This document shows positions 15,761 to 23,336 of a stretch of 33,222 bases of DNA, one piece after another; within the stretch, counting starts at the first letter, position 1; each line of letters starts with the position of its first letter. This DNA comes from Isosphaeraceae bacterium. Its GTDB lineage: Bacteria; Planctomycetota; Planctomycetia; Isosphaerales; Isosphaeraceae. The notes beneath the pieces were generated by a model, which saw only the letters and a list, made by a program, of their open reading frames with translations, did not search any database and was not told the DNA's origin. Made by a program: the position numbers and the translations under genes. Location of the stretch: contig JAJPJC010000032.1 of assembly GCA_021324445.1 (NCBI GenBank), positions 1 through 33,222 on the forward strand. The letters are read 5' to 3'.

Positions 15761-18247
15761 TCATCGTTTCTTGCGGGACGATCGTTTCTTGGCCTTCCGG
15801 CGCGCCGGCGCGGGGCCGGGGATGTACCATCCATCGTCGTCGTCGTCAAAATCATCCTCGTCGTCGTCCAGGTCGAAGTCGTCGAAGTCCAGGTCATCGA
15901 ACGGCCCGGGTCCGCCCGGGCCGCCGAAGAAGGCTCCGAGCCCCCCCATGCGCTCGGCCATTTCCTTGAGCAGGCTGAGCTGAGTCCGGATCGGTTGCAA
16001 CAGGGCAGTCTCTTTGGGGTCGGTCGATGCCTCGGCCAGCTTCAAGGCGGTCTCCAGGTGTCGTTGTGCCGACCCACTGGCGCCGGGGAAGGTCCCTTTG
16101 GGGATCTCGAGCATCCCCATCCGCATGTTCAACAAGACCGAGTTGGGATGTTGCTTCAATCCCAGCCTGACCATCTTTTCGAGCACGTTGAGGTCTGGCT
16201 TGGGGGCAGCGCCCAGGAGCCCGACGACCTTCTCGATGTCTTCGCGACGATACTTCACGCGGGAGCCGCGCTTCACGTACGCGATGACTTTCTTGAGATG
16301 CTCCTCCCGGCCGGCATACTCGATCCTGGCAGCCAGGAACGCGTGCATGTGCTCGGCCATCTCGCCGGCGGTTTCGCTCTGGACCTTCTTCTTGAGGCCG
16401 GCTTCCCAGAGCTGGGTGTAGGACTCCGTCGTCGCCTTGGGCAGCTTGTAGCGGATGGACTCGATCGCCAAGGCCAGCCAGAGGGGAGTCGGCTCGCCCA
16501 GCAGCGCCTGAGCCTCGCGCACGTACTGGTCGCTCAGGTCGGTTTGCCCGGCCTTGAGTTCCAAGATCGCCTTGCGGGCGAGGTGAGTATACTGCTGCCG
16601 GCTCTCCGGCAGGAGTTCTTCGGCGATGGTGAACTCTCTGCGACCCTCATCCCAGCGCTGGGACAGTGCGTAGCTTCGCGCCAGGCCGATCCGGATCATC
16701 CATTCCAGCTCGCGCAGCGACTCGTCCAGCGGCTTGAGCCGTCGGGCCTCCAGGGCGAAGGGCAAGGCCGCGGCCAGATCGCTCCGCTGGAAATAATGCC
16801 GGGCCAGGAGCTGGAGCGTCTCGACGTCCTCGGGGAAGGCCGCCAGGAGCCGCCGCGCGGCGGCGACCAGAGACTTGTCGTCCCCGGCAGCGCGGGAGGC
16901 CTCGACCAGTAATCGATAGGTGGGAAGGTGTTGGGGAGCGAGTTTCAGGCTCTGCTCCAGGCAGTCCACGACCTTTTTCCGGGCGGCGTCGCGCTCCTTC
17001 CGCTCAGCCGCCCCGAGCTGGCCCATGCCCAGAAAGGAGAGCCCGAAGGGTCCATCAGAATCGTCCAGCTCCTCGGCCTCCCCGCGGTGCAGCTCGGCCA
17101 CGTGGTTCCAGACCAGGGCCTGGGCCAGCCTGCGCTCCGCGGCGTTGAGCGCCGGGACCGTCTCCAGGTCCTGGGCGTAGGCCATCCAGTAGGTCGCGGC
17201 GTGGGAGGCATCGCCCTGGGGCCCGTCCCAGAGGATCCCCCAGAGCCGGTTCCACCGCGGGTCGATCGCCAGCGGCTGGGCCGTCCGGGTGAACTGGGTG
17301 ACCAGGCCGCGCGCCTGTTTCAACGAGAGGTCCTCCGCGGTCTTGACCAGGGAGCCGATCAGGAGCAGGGTGAGGCGCTCGGCCAGCTTGGGGTCGACTC
17401 GGTGTAAACTGTGCCGCAACGGGCCGAGCAGCCGGAGCACCTTGTCCCAGTCCTGGTCGGCCAGCGAACTCCGCATCTGCTGGAGTCGGTCGAGGATCGG
17501 CTCGCCGAAGACGAGCTTCTCCATCGCCTCCAGGTTCTTCGGCTCCGCGCCGGAGTCGTCCGGGGCGAGCTGGCGCAGGCGCTGGGCGATCGCGAAGGCC
17601 AGCCGCTTGGGCTCGAGCCGGTCCCAGTTGGCCCGCGTTTCGGCGGCGTCGCCGCGATAGAACGCGGCCAGGCCGCGGACGAAGAATTTCCACTCGCTCA
17701 GGGGCGAACTCCGCGCCAGGTCGCGGAGCCGCTCGACCGCACCCGCCTCATCCCGCGCCTGGAGCTGCTCCAGCGCTTGCCGGATGAGCTGGGCGTCCCG
17801 CGCCAGCTCCGGCGCGGCGGTCGCCGCGCGGTCCGGATGGATCACGAGCTGATCGGCGGCTAACTCGGAGAGCCGCCCCTTGGTCGCGGGCGAGCCCAAC
17901 CGCTCCTGGAGCGCAAAGGCCTGCTGCTCCAACCCCAGACTCAACAGGAGCCGGACCAGTTCCTCCAGGGACTCCGACTCCGTCACCCCAAACTCCAGCA
18001 AGTGCCCGGCGACCTCCACCGCCGACTCCGGCATCCCGAGCTGGAGAAGCTGCCGCGCCCGCAGGAAATACGCCCGCTCCAGTAGCCGATGGTTCTCCGG
18101 CGAGGCTTGCTCCTTGTAGCACATCTTCGCTTGCTTGACCGCATCCTTGTACCGCTCCTTCTGAATCGAACGCTCCGCCTCCTTCCGAAGATTGGCGCTG
18201 GCTTGGGCGGCCCGACTAGCCATGCCTTGCGGATCCGTTGATGGCAT
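15761..18247 (-). CDS. Long TPR-like helical repeat protein with Asp-rich and basic tail
   Basis: 828 aa. It is helical throughout with TPR-like repeats, clearest at about residues 440-560 (for example LPTYRLLVEASRAAGDDKSL and the following pairs of helices). There is no signal peptide. The C-terminus has a Gly/Pro hinge, an Asp-rich stretch at about 775-803 and a Lys/Arg tail (RRKAKKRSSRKKR). It is the first gene of the chaperone operon and is likely a scaffold or client-recruiting factor for the Hsp70 system; this is inferred from position. Start: ATG at 18247 has no good ribosome site; an ATG at 18223 (MASRAAQ) preceded by GCAAGGC is a reasonable alternative. Confidence 0.78.
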   Translation of the reverse strand: MPSTDPQGMASRAAQASANLRKEAERSIQKERYKDAVKQAKMCYKEQASPENHRLLERAYFLRARQLLQLGMPESAVEVAGHLLEFGVTESESLEELVRLLLSLGLEQQAFALQERLGSPATKGRLSELAADQLVIHPDRAATAAPELARDAQLIRQALEQLQARDEAGAVERLRDLARSSPLSEWKFFVRGLAAFYRGDAAETRANWDRLEPKRLAFAIAQRLRQLAPDDSGAEPKNLEAMEKLVFGEPILDRLQQMRSSLADQDWDKVLRLLGPLRHSLHRVDPKLAERLTLLLIGSLVKTAEDLSLKQARGLVTQFTRTAQPLAIDPRWNRLWGILWDGPQGDASHAATYWMAYAQDLETVPALNAAERRLAQALVWNHVAELHRGEAEELDDSDGPFGLSFLGMGQLGAAERKERDAARKKVVDCLEQSLKLAPQHLPTYRLLVEASRAAGDDKSLVAAARRLLAAFPEDVETLQLLARHYFQRSDLAAALPFALEARRLKPLDESLRELEWMIRIGLARSYALSQRWDEGRREFTIAEELLPESRQQYTHLARKAILELKAGQTDLSDQYVREAQALLGEPTPLWLALAIESIRYKLPKATTESYTQLWEAGLKKKVQSETAGEMAEHMHAFLAARIEYAGREEHLKKVIAYVKRGSRVKYRREDIEKVVGLLGAAPKPDLNVLEKMVRLGLKQHPNSVLLNMRMGMLEIPKGTFPGASGSAQRHLETALKLAEASTDPKETALLQPIRTQLSLLKEMAERMGGLGAFFGGPGGPGPFDDLDFDDFDLDDDEDDFDDDDDGWYIPGPAPARRKAKKRSSRKKR

Positions 18248-18359
18248 GATTGGATCGAAAAAAAGAAATTGACGGATCGGAAGCGAGCGAGTCCCAAGGT
18301 AACAATTTTACACGACGAACACACGCGAACCAAGCCGATGAACCGGATCGGACAGGATC
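18248..18359. other. Intergenic leader of the chaperone operon
   Basis: This 112-nt gap separates the E1 alpha stop from the TPR gene start and should hold the promoter of the chaperone operon if it has its own. It is locally AT-rich with an imperfect palindrome GTAACAATTTTAC (about 18299-18311) and a run of seven A's on the + strand (T's in the transcript sense) close to the start. No CIRCE inverted repeat and no convincing -35/-10 pair is visible. Confidence 0.35.
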
Positions 18360-19790
18360 TCAGGCGAGGACGTGCGTGGTCAGGTCCTCGACGGCGGGCA
18401 TCGGCTGGCAACGGGCGGCCTCGACGGCGGCCTGGAACCGGGCCTGGGCCTGGGACCGGATCTGCTTGAGGTCGTCCGGGCCGGCCAGGCCGCGCTCGAG
18501 CAGGAGGCGGCCCATCCGCTCGATCGGGTCGCGGCCCTGCCATTGCGCGCGTTCGTCCCTGGGCTGATAGTGGCAGGCGTCGCGGCGCGAATGGCCGGTG
18601 AGCCGGTAGGTGAGCAGTTCAAGCAAGACGGGCCCTTGTCCGTTGCGGGCCTCGGCGACGGCCGATCGGGCCGCCTCATAGACGGCCAGCACATCATTGC
18701 CGTCGACGGTCTCTCCCCGAATGCCGTAGGCGGCGGCCCGGTCGGCGATCCGATCGTTCCGCATCACACGATCGACCCGGGTCGAGGCCCCGTAGAGGTT
18801 GTTCTCGCAGGCGAAGATCACCGGGAGGTCCCAGATGGCGGCCAGGTTGACCCCTTCGTGGAAGGCTCCTTCAGCGATCGCCCCATCGCCGAAGAAGCAG
18901 GCCACGACCTGGCGTTGCTTCCGCATTTTGAAGGCCAGGGCCATGCCGGCGGCCAGCGGGATGCCCCCGCCGACGATCGCGATGCCCGGCACCATCCCCC
19001 GGGCCATGTCGCCGACGTGCATCGAGCCGCCCTTGCCGCGGCAACAGCCCGTCGCGGCGCCGAAGAGCTCGAAGAGGAGCTCCTCGGGTGGGATCCCCTT
19101 GGCCAGGGCATGGCCGTGGCCCCGGAAGGTGGACGTGAGACAATCGCCCGGCTCCAGCGCCGCGCAGACGCCCACGGCCGTCGCCTCCTGCCCCTGGCAC
19201 TGGTGGATCGTGCCTGGCATGGAACCCTCGAGGAAGAGGAACTTCACCCCCTCCTCGAACTCGCGGATCAGGACCATGCGCCGGTAAAGATCCTTCAAGA
19301 ACCCAGGGTCGTAGTCCGAGGCATCCCTCGGCGTCGCCGACGCCGGCTGGGCCCCAGCCCGTGCCTGGCGATTCCGGGCGAAGAACGAGCCGCGCCCGCC
19401 GCCGGTCGTCGCCACGGCCGTCGGCGGGCCGGGCGTCGCCAGTTCCGCGACTCCGGTGGTGATCCCCGCCGCACCGGCGAAGGGACCCCCGGACTGGTCC
19501 ACGACCGGCGCCGTGCCGGCATCGGTTTCCGGTTTCGCCTCAGTCGGGACTCCCTCCGCGTCGATCGTCGCGATCACCTGGCCCGCGGCCACCTCCGCGC
19601 CGGCCGGGGCGGCGATCGCGCGCAGGGTTCCGCTGGCGACCGATTCCACCACCACGATCGCCTTGTCGGTCTCGACCTCCAGCAGCGGCTCCCCGCGCCG
19701 GACCGCCTGGCCCACTTCGACCAGCCACCGCACCAGGGTCATCGTCGCGTCGACCGTCGCCAGGTCCGGCATCCGCATCGGGACGTCCAT
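18360..19790 (-). CDS. pdhA: 2-oxo acid (pyruvate) dehydrogenase E1 alpha fused to an N-terminal lipoyl domain
   Basis: 476 aa. Residues 1-80 form a biotinyl/lipoyl domain with the lipoylation motif ETDKA (Lys43). A Pro/Ala/Gly/Thr linker (about 80-155) follows, then an E1 alpha domain (about 160-460): RRMVLIREFEEG, HQCQGQEA, GCCRGKGGSMH and the thiamine-diphosphate motif GDGAIAEG (301-308) ending in ENN. E1 alpha with E1 beta decarboxylates pyruvate or a related 2-oxo acid and transfers the acyl group to lipoyl-lysine, a domain normally on E2. The start at 19790 gives the lipoyl domain and has GAGGG upstream; the frame extends into repeat DNA without homology. No E1 beta, E2 or E3 gene lies nearby. 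Acetoin dehydrogenase E1 alpha is an alternative. Confidence 0.88.
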   Translation of the reverse strand: MDVPMRMPDLATVDATMTLVRWLVEVGQAVRRGEPLLEVETDKAIVVVESVASGTLRAIAAPAGAEVAAGQVIATIDAEGVPTEAKPETDAGTAPVVDQSGGPFAGAAGITTGVAELATPGPPTAVATTGGGRGSFFARNRQARAGAQPASATPRDASDYDPGFLKDLYRRMVLIREFEEGVKFLFLEGSMPGTIHQCQGQEATAVGVCAALEPGDCLTSTFRGHGHALAKGIPPEELLFELFGAATGCCRGKGGSMHVGDMARGMVPGIAIVGGGIPLAAGMALAFKMRKQRQVVACFFGDGAIAEGAFHEGVNLAAIWDLPVIFACENNLYGASTRVDRVMRNDRIADRAAAYGIRGETVDGNDVLAVYEAARSAVAEARNGQGPVLLELLTYRLTGHSRRDACHYQPRDERAQWQGRDPIERMGRLLLERGLAGPDDLKQIRSQAQARFQAAVEAARCQPMPAVEDLTTHVLA

Positions 19791-19871
19791 CGTCGGTCCC
19801 TCGAGGGAAAAGAACAAAACCGGGAATTCACCGCGCAAACAAAAGACCCAGACCGGGGAAGAGAAGATTTT

Positions 19872-19957
19872 AACCACGAAATACACTAAAGACACGAAAA
19901 GGAAAATCGTGAGCGGATCATTCCCTTTTTTTCGTGTGGTTCGTGTATTTCGTGGTT
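19872..19957. repeat. Dispersed-type imperfect inverted repeat (AACCACGAAATACAC...)
   Basis: The left arm begins AACCACGAAATACAC at 19872 and continues to ACACGAAAAGGAA. The right arm (about 19921-19957) is its imperfect reverse complement, ending GTGTATTTCGTGGTT: 15 perfect outer base pairs, then mismatches, then a second paired block. The AT content is far above that of the flanking genes. One end touches the stop codon of the aldolase-like gene (19957-19959); the element lies between that gene and the E1 alpha gene. It could act as a hairpin between the two genes; it looks like a mobile, non-coding repeat. Confidence 0.8.
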
Positions 19958-20919
19958 CAATCTCCGTTCCTGATTCGGATCGAGGACTCTCCGGCTGGTC
20001 TGGTAGCGGCCTGCGGCATGGCGCGATCCGTGTTGGCTTTGCCGCAGCAGCCGAGCAGGCCGATGCGTTCGAGCACGGCGTCGCGGACGGCGTGTCGGCC
20101 GGCGATCAGGGCATCTTCGGGGCCGCCCATGCCGAGCAATCGGTGCGGGTCGGGGGCGTCGCGGCCGATTGCGGCGCGCACCGCGTGGAGATAGCGCTGC
20201 TTGAGATAGGTCCCGTAGTTGACCTTGGCCACGCCCAGCGTGATGGCCGCGCGCAGGTCGGCCGCGGCGATTCCGGTCCCCCCGTGGAGGACCATGGGGA
20301 CCGCGACCCGCCGGCGGATCTCGGCGAGCCGCTCCAGGTCGAGGGGAGCCTCACCGTGGGTCTGGATATGCACGTTGCCCACGCTGACGGCCAGCAGATC
20401 GACACCGGTCGCCGCCACGAACGCGGCGGCGGCCTCGGGGTCGGTCGCGGACCCGCCGCGCGGTGGTCCGCCCGCCGCTCCATACGGCAGCTCGCCCAGC
20501 TCGGCCTCGACGGCAACTCCCCGCGCATGCGCCAGCCGTGCCAGCGCGCCGACCCGGCGCGTGGCTTCGCCGACTGCGGCCTCGGGATCGGCCGGCATCA
20601 CCAGGTTGAAGCCCGCCTCGATCGCCGCGCGGACCCAGTCATCGCGCGGACACTCGTTGAAGATCAGGCCGCAGGGGACGGCGGCCGACTCGGCCGCGGC
20701 TCGGCCCAGGGCCGCATACCATGCCAGCCGCTCGGCCGCGCGCCGCGACGGCCGGCTCAGGAAGTCGCCGTTGAAGCCGAGGATGACCGGGGATCCCGTC
20801 GCCTCGGCCGCATCGACCACCCCTTGCAGCGACTCGAGGTTCCAGCTCTCGAAGTAGCCGACGGCGTACCCCTCGTCCACGGCGCGCCGCATCATCGGGC
20901 CGATTGCTGCCAGGGGCAT
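19957..20919 (-). CDS. Class II fructose-bisphosphate aldolase family protein with altered metal motif
   Basis: 320 aa. The TIM-barrel family signs are GYAVGYFESWNLESLQGVV near the start, VEAELGEL (138-144), VGNVH (His184), MVLHGGTGI (His212) and KVNYGTYLK. In active class II aldolases the strand after the second helix carries Leu-Asp-His-Gly, giving the catalytic Asp and a zinc His; here the matching segment is IFNECPRDDW (86-95), so both residues are missing while the two later zinc histidines remain. It may use another substrate, another metal arrangement or be inactive. The start at 20919 matches the usual family N-terminus; the frame is open 41 codons further. The C-terminal 30 residues look unstructured. 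Confidence 0.8.
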   Translation of the reverse strand: MPLAAIGPMMRRAVDEGYAVGYFESWNLESLQGVVDAAEATGSPVILGFNGDFLSRPSRRAAERLAWYAALGRAAAESAAVPCGLIFNECPRDDWVRAAIEAGFNLVMPADPEAAVGEATRRVGALARLAHARGVAVEAELGELPYGAAGGPPRGGSATDPEAAAAFVAATGVDLLAVSVGNVHIQTHGEAPLDLERLAEIRRRVAVPMVLHGGTGIAAADLRAAITLGVAKVNYGTYLKQRYLHAVRAAIGRDAPDPHRLLGMGGPEDALIAGRHAVRDAVLERIGLLGCCGKANTDRAMPQAATRPAGESSIRIRNGD

Positions 20920-21074
20920 ATCCCGTGCGCTCCGCCAGGATCCGGACGCTTCAACCCGAGCGATCGCGCGCGCTCCGCGCGCCCCGGCGCGGGTCGCTCT
21001 CGGGTCGGAGTCCGTTATAGCGGCCGATCGCCTCCGGTTCAATCACGCGGCGGATTCGTTTGACCGGAGGGCTG

Positions 21075-21335
21075 CTACGGCCGCTCGGCAGCGGCTTGCT
21101 GAACGGCCAAGCCGAGCTCCTGATCGCTCGGGTTGATCAAGATTGCGTTGTCGATCTGGATCGTCGGCATCACGCGCTTGCCCTGATTGAGCTCGGCCAC
21201 ATACGAATTGAGCTCGGGCGACTCATCAAGGTCCCGGAATTCGTAGGGGACCTGCTGGCTCTCGAGGAACCGCAAGGCGCGGGTGGTATCCGGGCAGTTG
21301 TTCGATCCGTAGACGGTGACATTGGGTTGTTTCAT
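21075..21335 (-). CDS. Glutaredoxin-like protein with single-cysteine CPDT active site
   Basis: 86 aa, a complete minimal thioredoxin-fold glutaredoxin. It starts with VTVYGSNNCPDTTRALRFL; the active site is CPDT with Cys14 the only cysteine of the protein, so it is monothiol. The cis-proline segment VMPTIQI and the C-terminal LINPSDQEL element resemble NrdH/mycoredoxin-type glutaredoxins. Such proteins reduce mixed disulfides or carry iron-sulfur clusters; a single cysteine favours thiol-mixed-disulfide exchange or cluster roles. It lies in a same-strand run, 88 nt after the ribbon-helix-helix-like gene and 155 nt before the aldolase-like gene. Confidence 0.88.
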   Translation of the reverse strand: MKQPNVTVYGSNNCPDTTRALRFLESQQVPYEFRDLDESPELNSYVAELNQGKRVMPTIQIDNAILINPSDQELGLAVQQAAAERP

Positions 21336-21423
21336 CGATCCAGCTCATGGGGTTGGAAGCAAAAGGAATCTTCAAGAGCGCAACCCGATCACGGCCAGGA
21401 CCGGACCGGACCGGCTGCGCCGC

Positions 21424-21609
21424 TCAGGCGACATGACGCGCCGGCTGGGGCGTCGGATTCGCCTGAGACTCTGCCGCCGGATCGATCGTATCGCAGACCA
21501 AGCCGGCGACCAACCATTTCAGCGGGATGTGCAGCTCCTGGGCTTGCAGCCGCATGCGGTCGAAGAGCTCATCCGAGAGCGTCACGAGGATCTCGCGATT
21601 GGTTTTCAT
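21424..21609 (-). CDS. Small ribbon-helix-helix-like protein
   Basis: 61 aa. The pattern of a short beta strand (REILVTL) followed by two helices (DELFDRMRLQAQEL and LKWLVAGLVCDTID) fits ribbon-helix-helix DNA-binding proteins, which bind as dimers. A polar tail ends in PARHVA. The start at 21609 is fixed by a perfect AGGAGG 7 nt upstream, although the frame stays open for 72 codons further. It lies divergently from the MFS gene and upstream of the glutaredoxin gene, so it may regulate either; no partner toxin is evident. The fold call rests on pattern only. Confidence 0.7.
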   Translation of the reverse strand: MKTNREILVTLSDELFDRMRLQAQELHIPLKWLVAGLVCDTIDPAAESQANPTPQPARHVA

Positions 21610-21616
21610 GGGCTCA

Positions 21617-21622
21617 CCTCCT
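21617..21622 (-). promoter_or_regulatory. Strong Shine-Dalgarno AGGAGG
   Basis: AGGAGG reads on the - strand 7 nt before the ATG at 21609. It is the best ribosome-binding site noticed in the window and settles the start of the ribbon-helix-helix-like gene against the longer open frame. Confidence 0.85.
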
Positions 21623-21782
21623 CGTGCCTGGTCTTGCAATCCGCGTGCCGGCTCGACCTGGAGTGACGCGATCCTGGAGCGCTCGGAAGTGTGGGAGAGC
21701 CGTCCCGGGCTGTGAAGCTGTCGCAGGTGCGGAATGAAAGTTGCGACTGGAAGGCCAAGCTCAGCATCGGTGATCTTTTGGA

Positions 21783-23264
21783 ATGGACATGACCATGGCT
21801 GTCGGGGTTGAAACCCATCAGGCATTCCAGTCGGACGTCCCGGCGCGGCTGGACCGCTTGCCCTGGAGCCGCTGGCATTGGCTGGTGGTCGCCGCCCTGG
21901 GGATCACCTGGATCATCGACGGCCTCGAAGTCACGCTGGTCGCGTCCTTCAGCGGCGTGCTCCAGGAGCCCGGGAGCCTTCACTTCAGCGGGAGTGAGAT
22001 CGGGCTGTTGAACACGGCCTACTTGACGGGAGCCGTGCTCGGCGCGCTGGTCTTCGGCTACCTGACCGATCGGCTGGGCCGCAAGAAGCTCTTCACGACC
22101 ACGCTGGGATTATACCTGGTGTCGGCTTTTCTGACGGCACTCTCCTGGGACTTCCTCAGCTTCGCGGTCTTCCGCTTCCTCACCGGCGCCGCCATCGGCG
22201 GCGAGTACTCGGCGATCAACTCGGCCATCGACGAGCTGATCCCCAGCCGGGTGCGGGGCTGGGCCGACCTGGCGATCAACGGGACGTTCTGGGTCGGTGC
22301 CGCCGCCGGCTCGCTCGCCAGCATCGTCCTGCTCGACCCCAGGCTCTTCCAGCCCGATCATGGCTGGCGGCTGGGCTTCGGGATCGGCGCGTCCCTGGGT
22401 CTGGTGATCATCTTCTTGCGCCATCACGTTCCGGAGAGCCCGCGATGGCTCCTGACCCACGGCAAGCCCGAGGAGGCCAAGCGGGTCGTGACGGAGATCG
22501 AGCGCCAGCTCCAGGACTTCCCGGACGCCGAGCCGCTCCCGGAGCCGGACGGGACGATCACCATCCGGCCGCGCGGGCCGGTCGGCTTCGGCGAGCTCGC
22601 CGGGGTGATGCTGCGGACGTATCCCAGCCGCACGGTGCTCGGCCTGGCCCTGATCATCTCGCAGGCGTTCCTCTTCAACGGCTTGTTCTTCACCTTCCCT
22701 CTGGTGCTGCGCCACTTCTACGGCGTCCCGGCCGATCGCACCGGGCTGTATCTCCTGCCGTTTGCGCTGAGCAATTTCCTGGGTCCGGTGCTGCTGGGCC
22801 GGTTCTTCGACACGGTCGGCCGCCGGCCCATGATCGGCGGGACCTACACGATCTCCGCTGGACTCCTGGCCCTGACCGGCTCGCTCTTCCTGGCGAACTG
22901 GCTGACCCCCACCACCCAGACCCTGCTCTGGGCCCTGGTCTTCTTCTTCGCCTCGCCGGCGGCGAGCTCGGCCTACCTGACCGTCAGCGAGATCTTCCCG
23001 GTCGAGCTCCGCGGCCTGGTCATCGCCCTGTTCTTCGCCACCGGCACGTTGATCGGCGGGACGCTGGCCCCGTGGTTCTTCGGACATCTGATCGATAGCG
23101 GTTCGCGGCGCGCGCTCTTCACCGGCGACCTGCTCGCCGCGGCCCTGCTGCTGGGGACCGTGCTGGTGGTCTGGCTCTACGGGGTCAAGGCCGAGCGGTC
23201 CTCGCTCGAGGCGATCGCCGCACCACTCTCGGCGGCCCGCGATGAGGGCGAAGACTCACGGTGA
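21783..23264 (+). CDS. MFS transporter (sugar-porter/metabolite:H+ symporter type)
   Basis: 493 aa with about 12 membrane helices. The loop 2-3 motif GYLTDRLGRKKLF, an acidic residue in helix 1 (IIDGLEVT), a repeated loop 8-9 motif GRFFDTVGRRPMIGG and the mid-protein PESPRWLLTHGK are typical of MFS sugar-porter and metabolite:H+ symporter families. It moves a small solute across the inner membrane using the proton gradient; the substrate cannot be assigned. Three in-frame ATGs (21783, 21789, 21795) precede the first helix and no strong ribosome site chooses among them. It is divergent from the ribbon-helix-helix-like gene (173-nt gap) and its stop lies 9 nt before the sigma-54 promoter of the next gene. 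Confidence 0.9.
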   Translation: MDMTMAVGVETHQAFQSDVPARLDRLPWSRWHWLVVAALGITWIIDGLEVTLVASFSGVLQEPGSLHFSGSEIGLLNTAYLTGAVLGALVFGYLTDRLGRKKLFTTTLGLYLVSAFLTALSWDFLSFAVFRFLTGAAIGGEYSAINSAIDELIPSRVRGWADLAINGTFWVGAAAGSLASIVLLDPRLFQPDHGWRLGFGIGASLGLVIIFLRHHVPESPRWLLTHGKPEEAKRVVTEIERQLQDFPDAEPLPEPDGTITIRPRGPVGFGELAGVMLRTYPSRTVLGLALIISQAFLFNGLFFTFPLVLRHFYGVPADRTGLYLLPFALSNFLGPVLLGRFFDTVGRRPMIGGTYTISAGLLALTGSLFLANWLTPTTQTLLWALVFFFASPAASSAYLTVSEIFPVELRGLVIALFFATGTLIGGTLAPWFFGHLIDSGSRRALFTGDLLAAALLLGTVLVVWLYGVKAERSSLEAIAAPLSAARDEGEDSR

Positions 23265-23273
23265 ACCTCCGAT

Positions 23274-23289
23274 TGGCACTCTCTTTGCA
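23274..23289 (+). promoter_or_regulatory. Sigma-54 (-24/-12) promoter
   Basis: TGGCACTCTCTTTGCA fits the sigma-54 consensus TGGCAC-N5-TTGCW, with GG at 23275-23276 and GC at 23287-23288, the required 12-bp offset. The predicted transcript start is near 23300, leaving about 37 nt before the ATG at 23337 with AGAGGAG in between. It lies just after the MFS stop. A sigma-54 activator gene is present at 29855-31489; upstream activator sites would lie inside the MFS gene and are not identified. Confidence 0.85.
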
Positions 23290-23336
23290 CCGAGCCCTTC
23301 CGGGAGGATTTCCCAACACTTCCAGAGGAGAACAGC

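Noticed and set aside
18248..18359. A CIRCE/HrcA heat-shock operator before the chaperone operon.
   Set aside because: The GAGTCCC-like sequence has no matching inverted partner and no TTAGCACTC/GAGTGCTAA pair is present.
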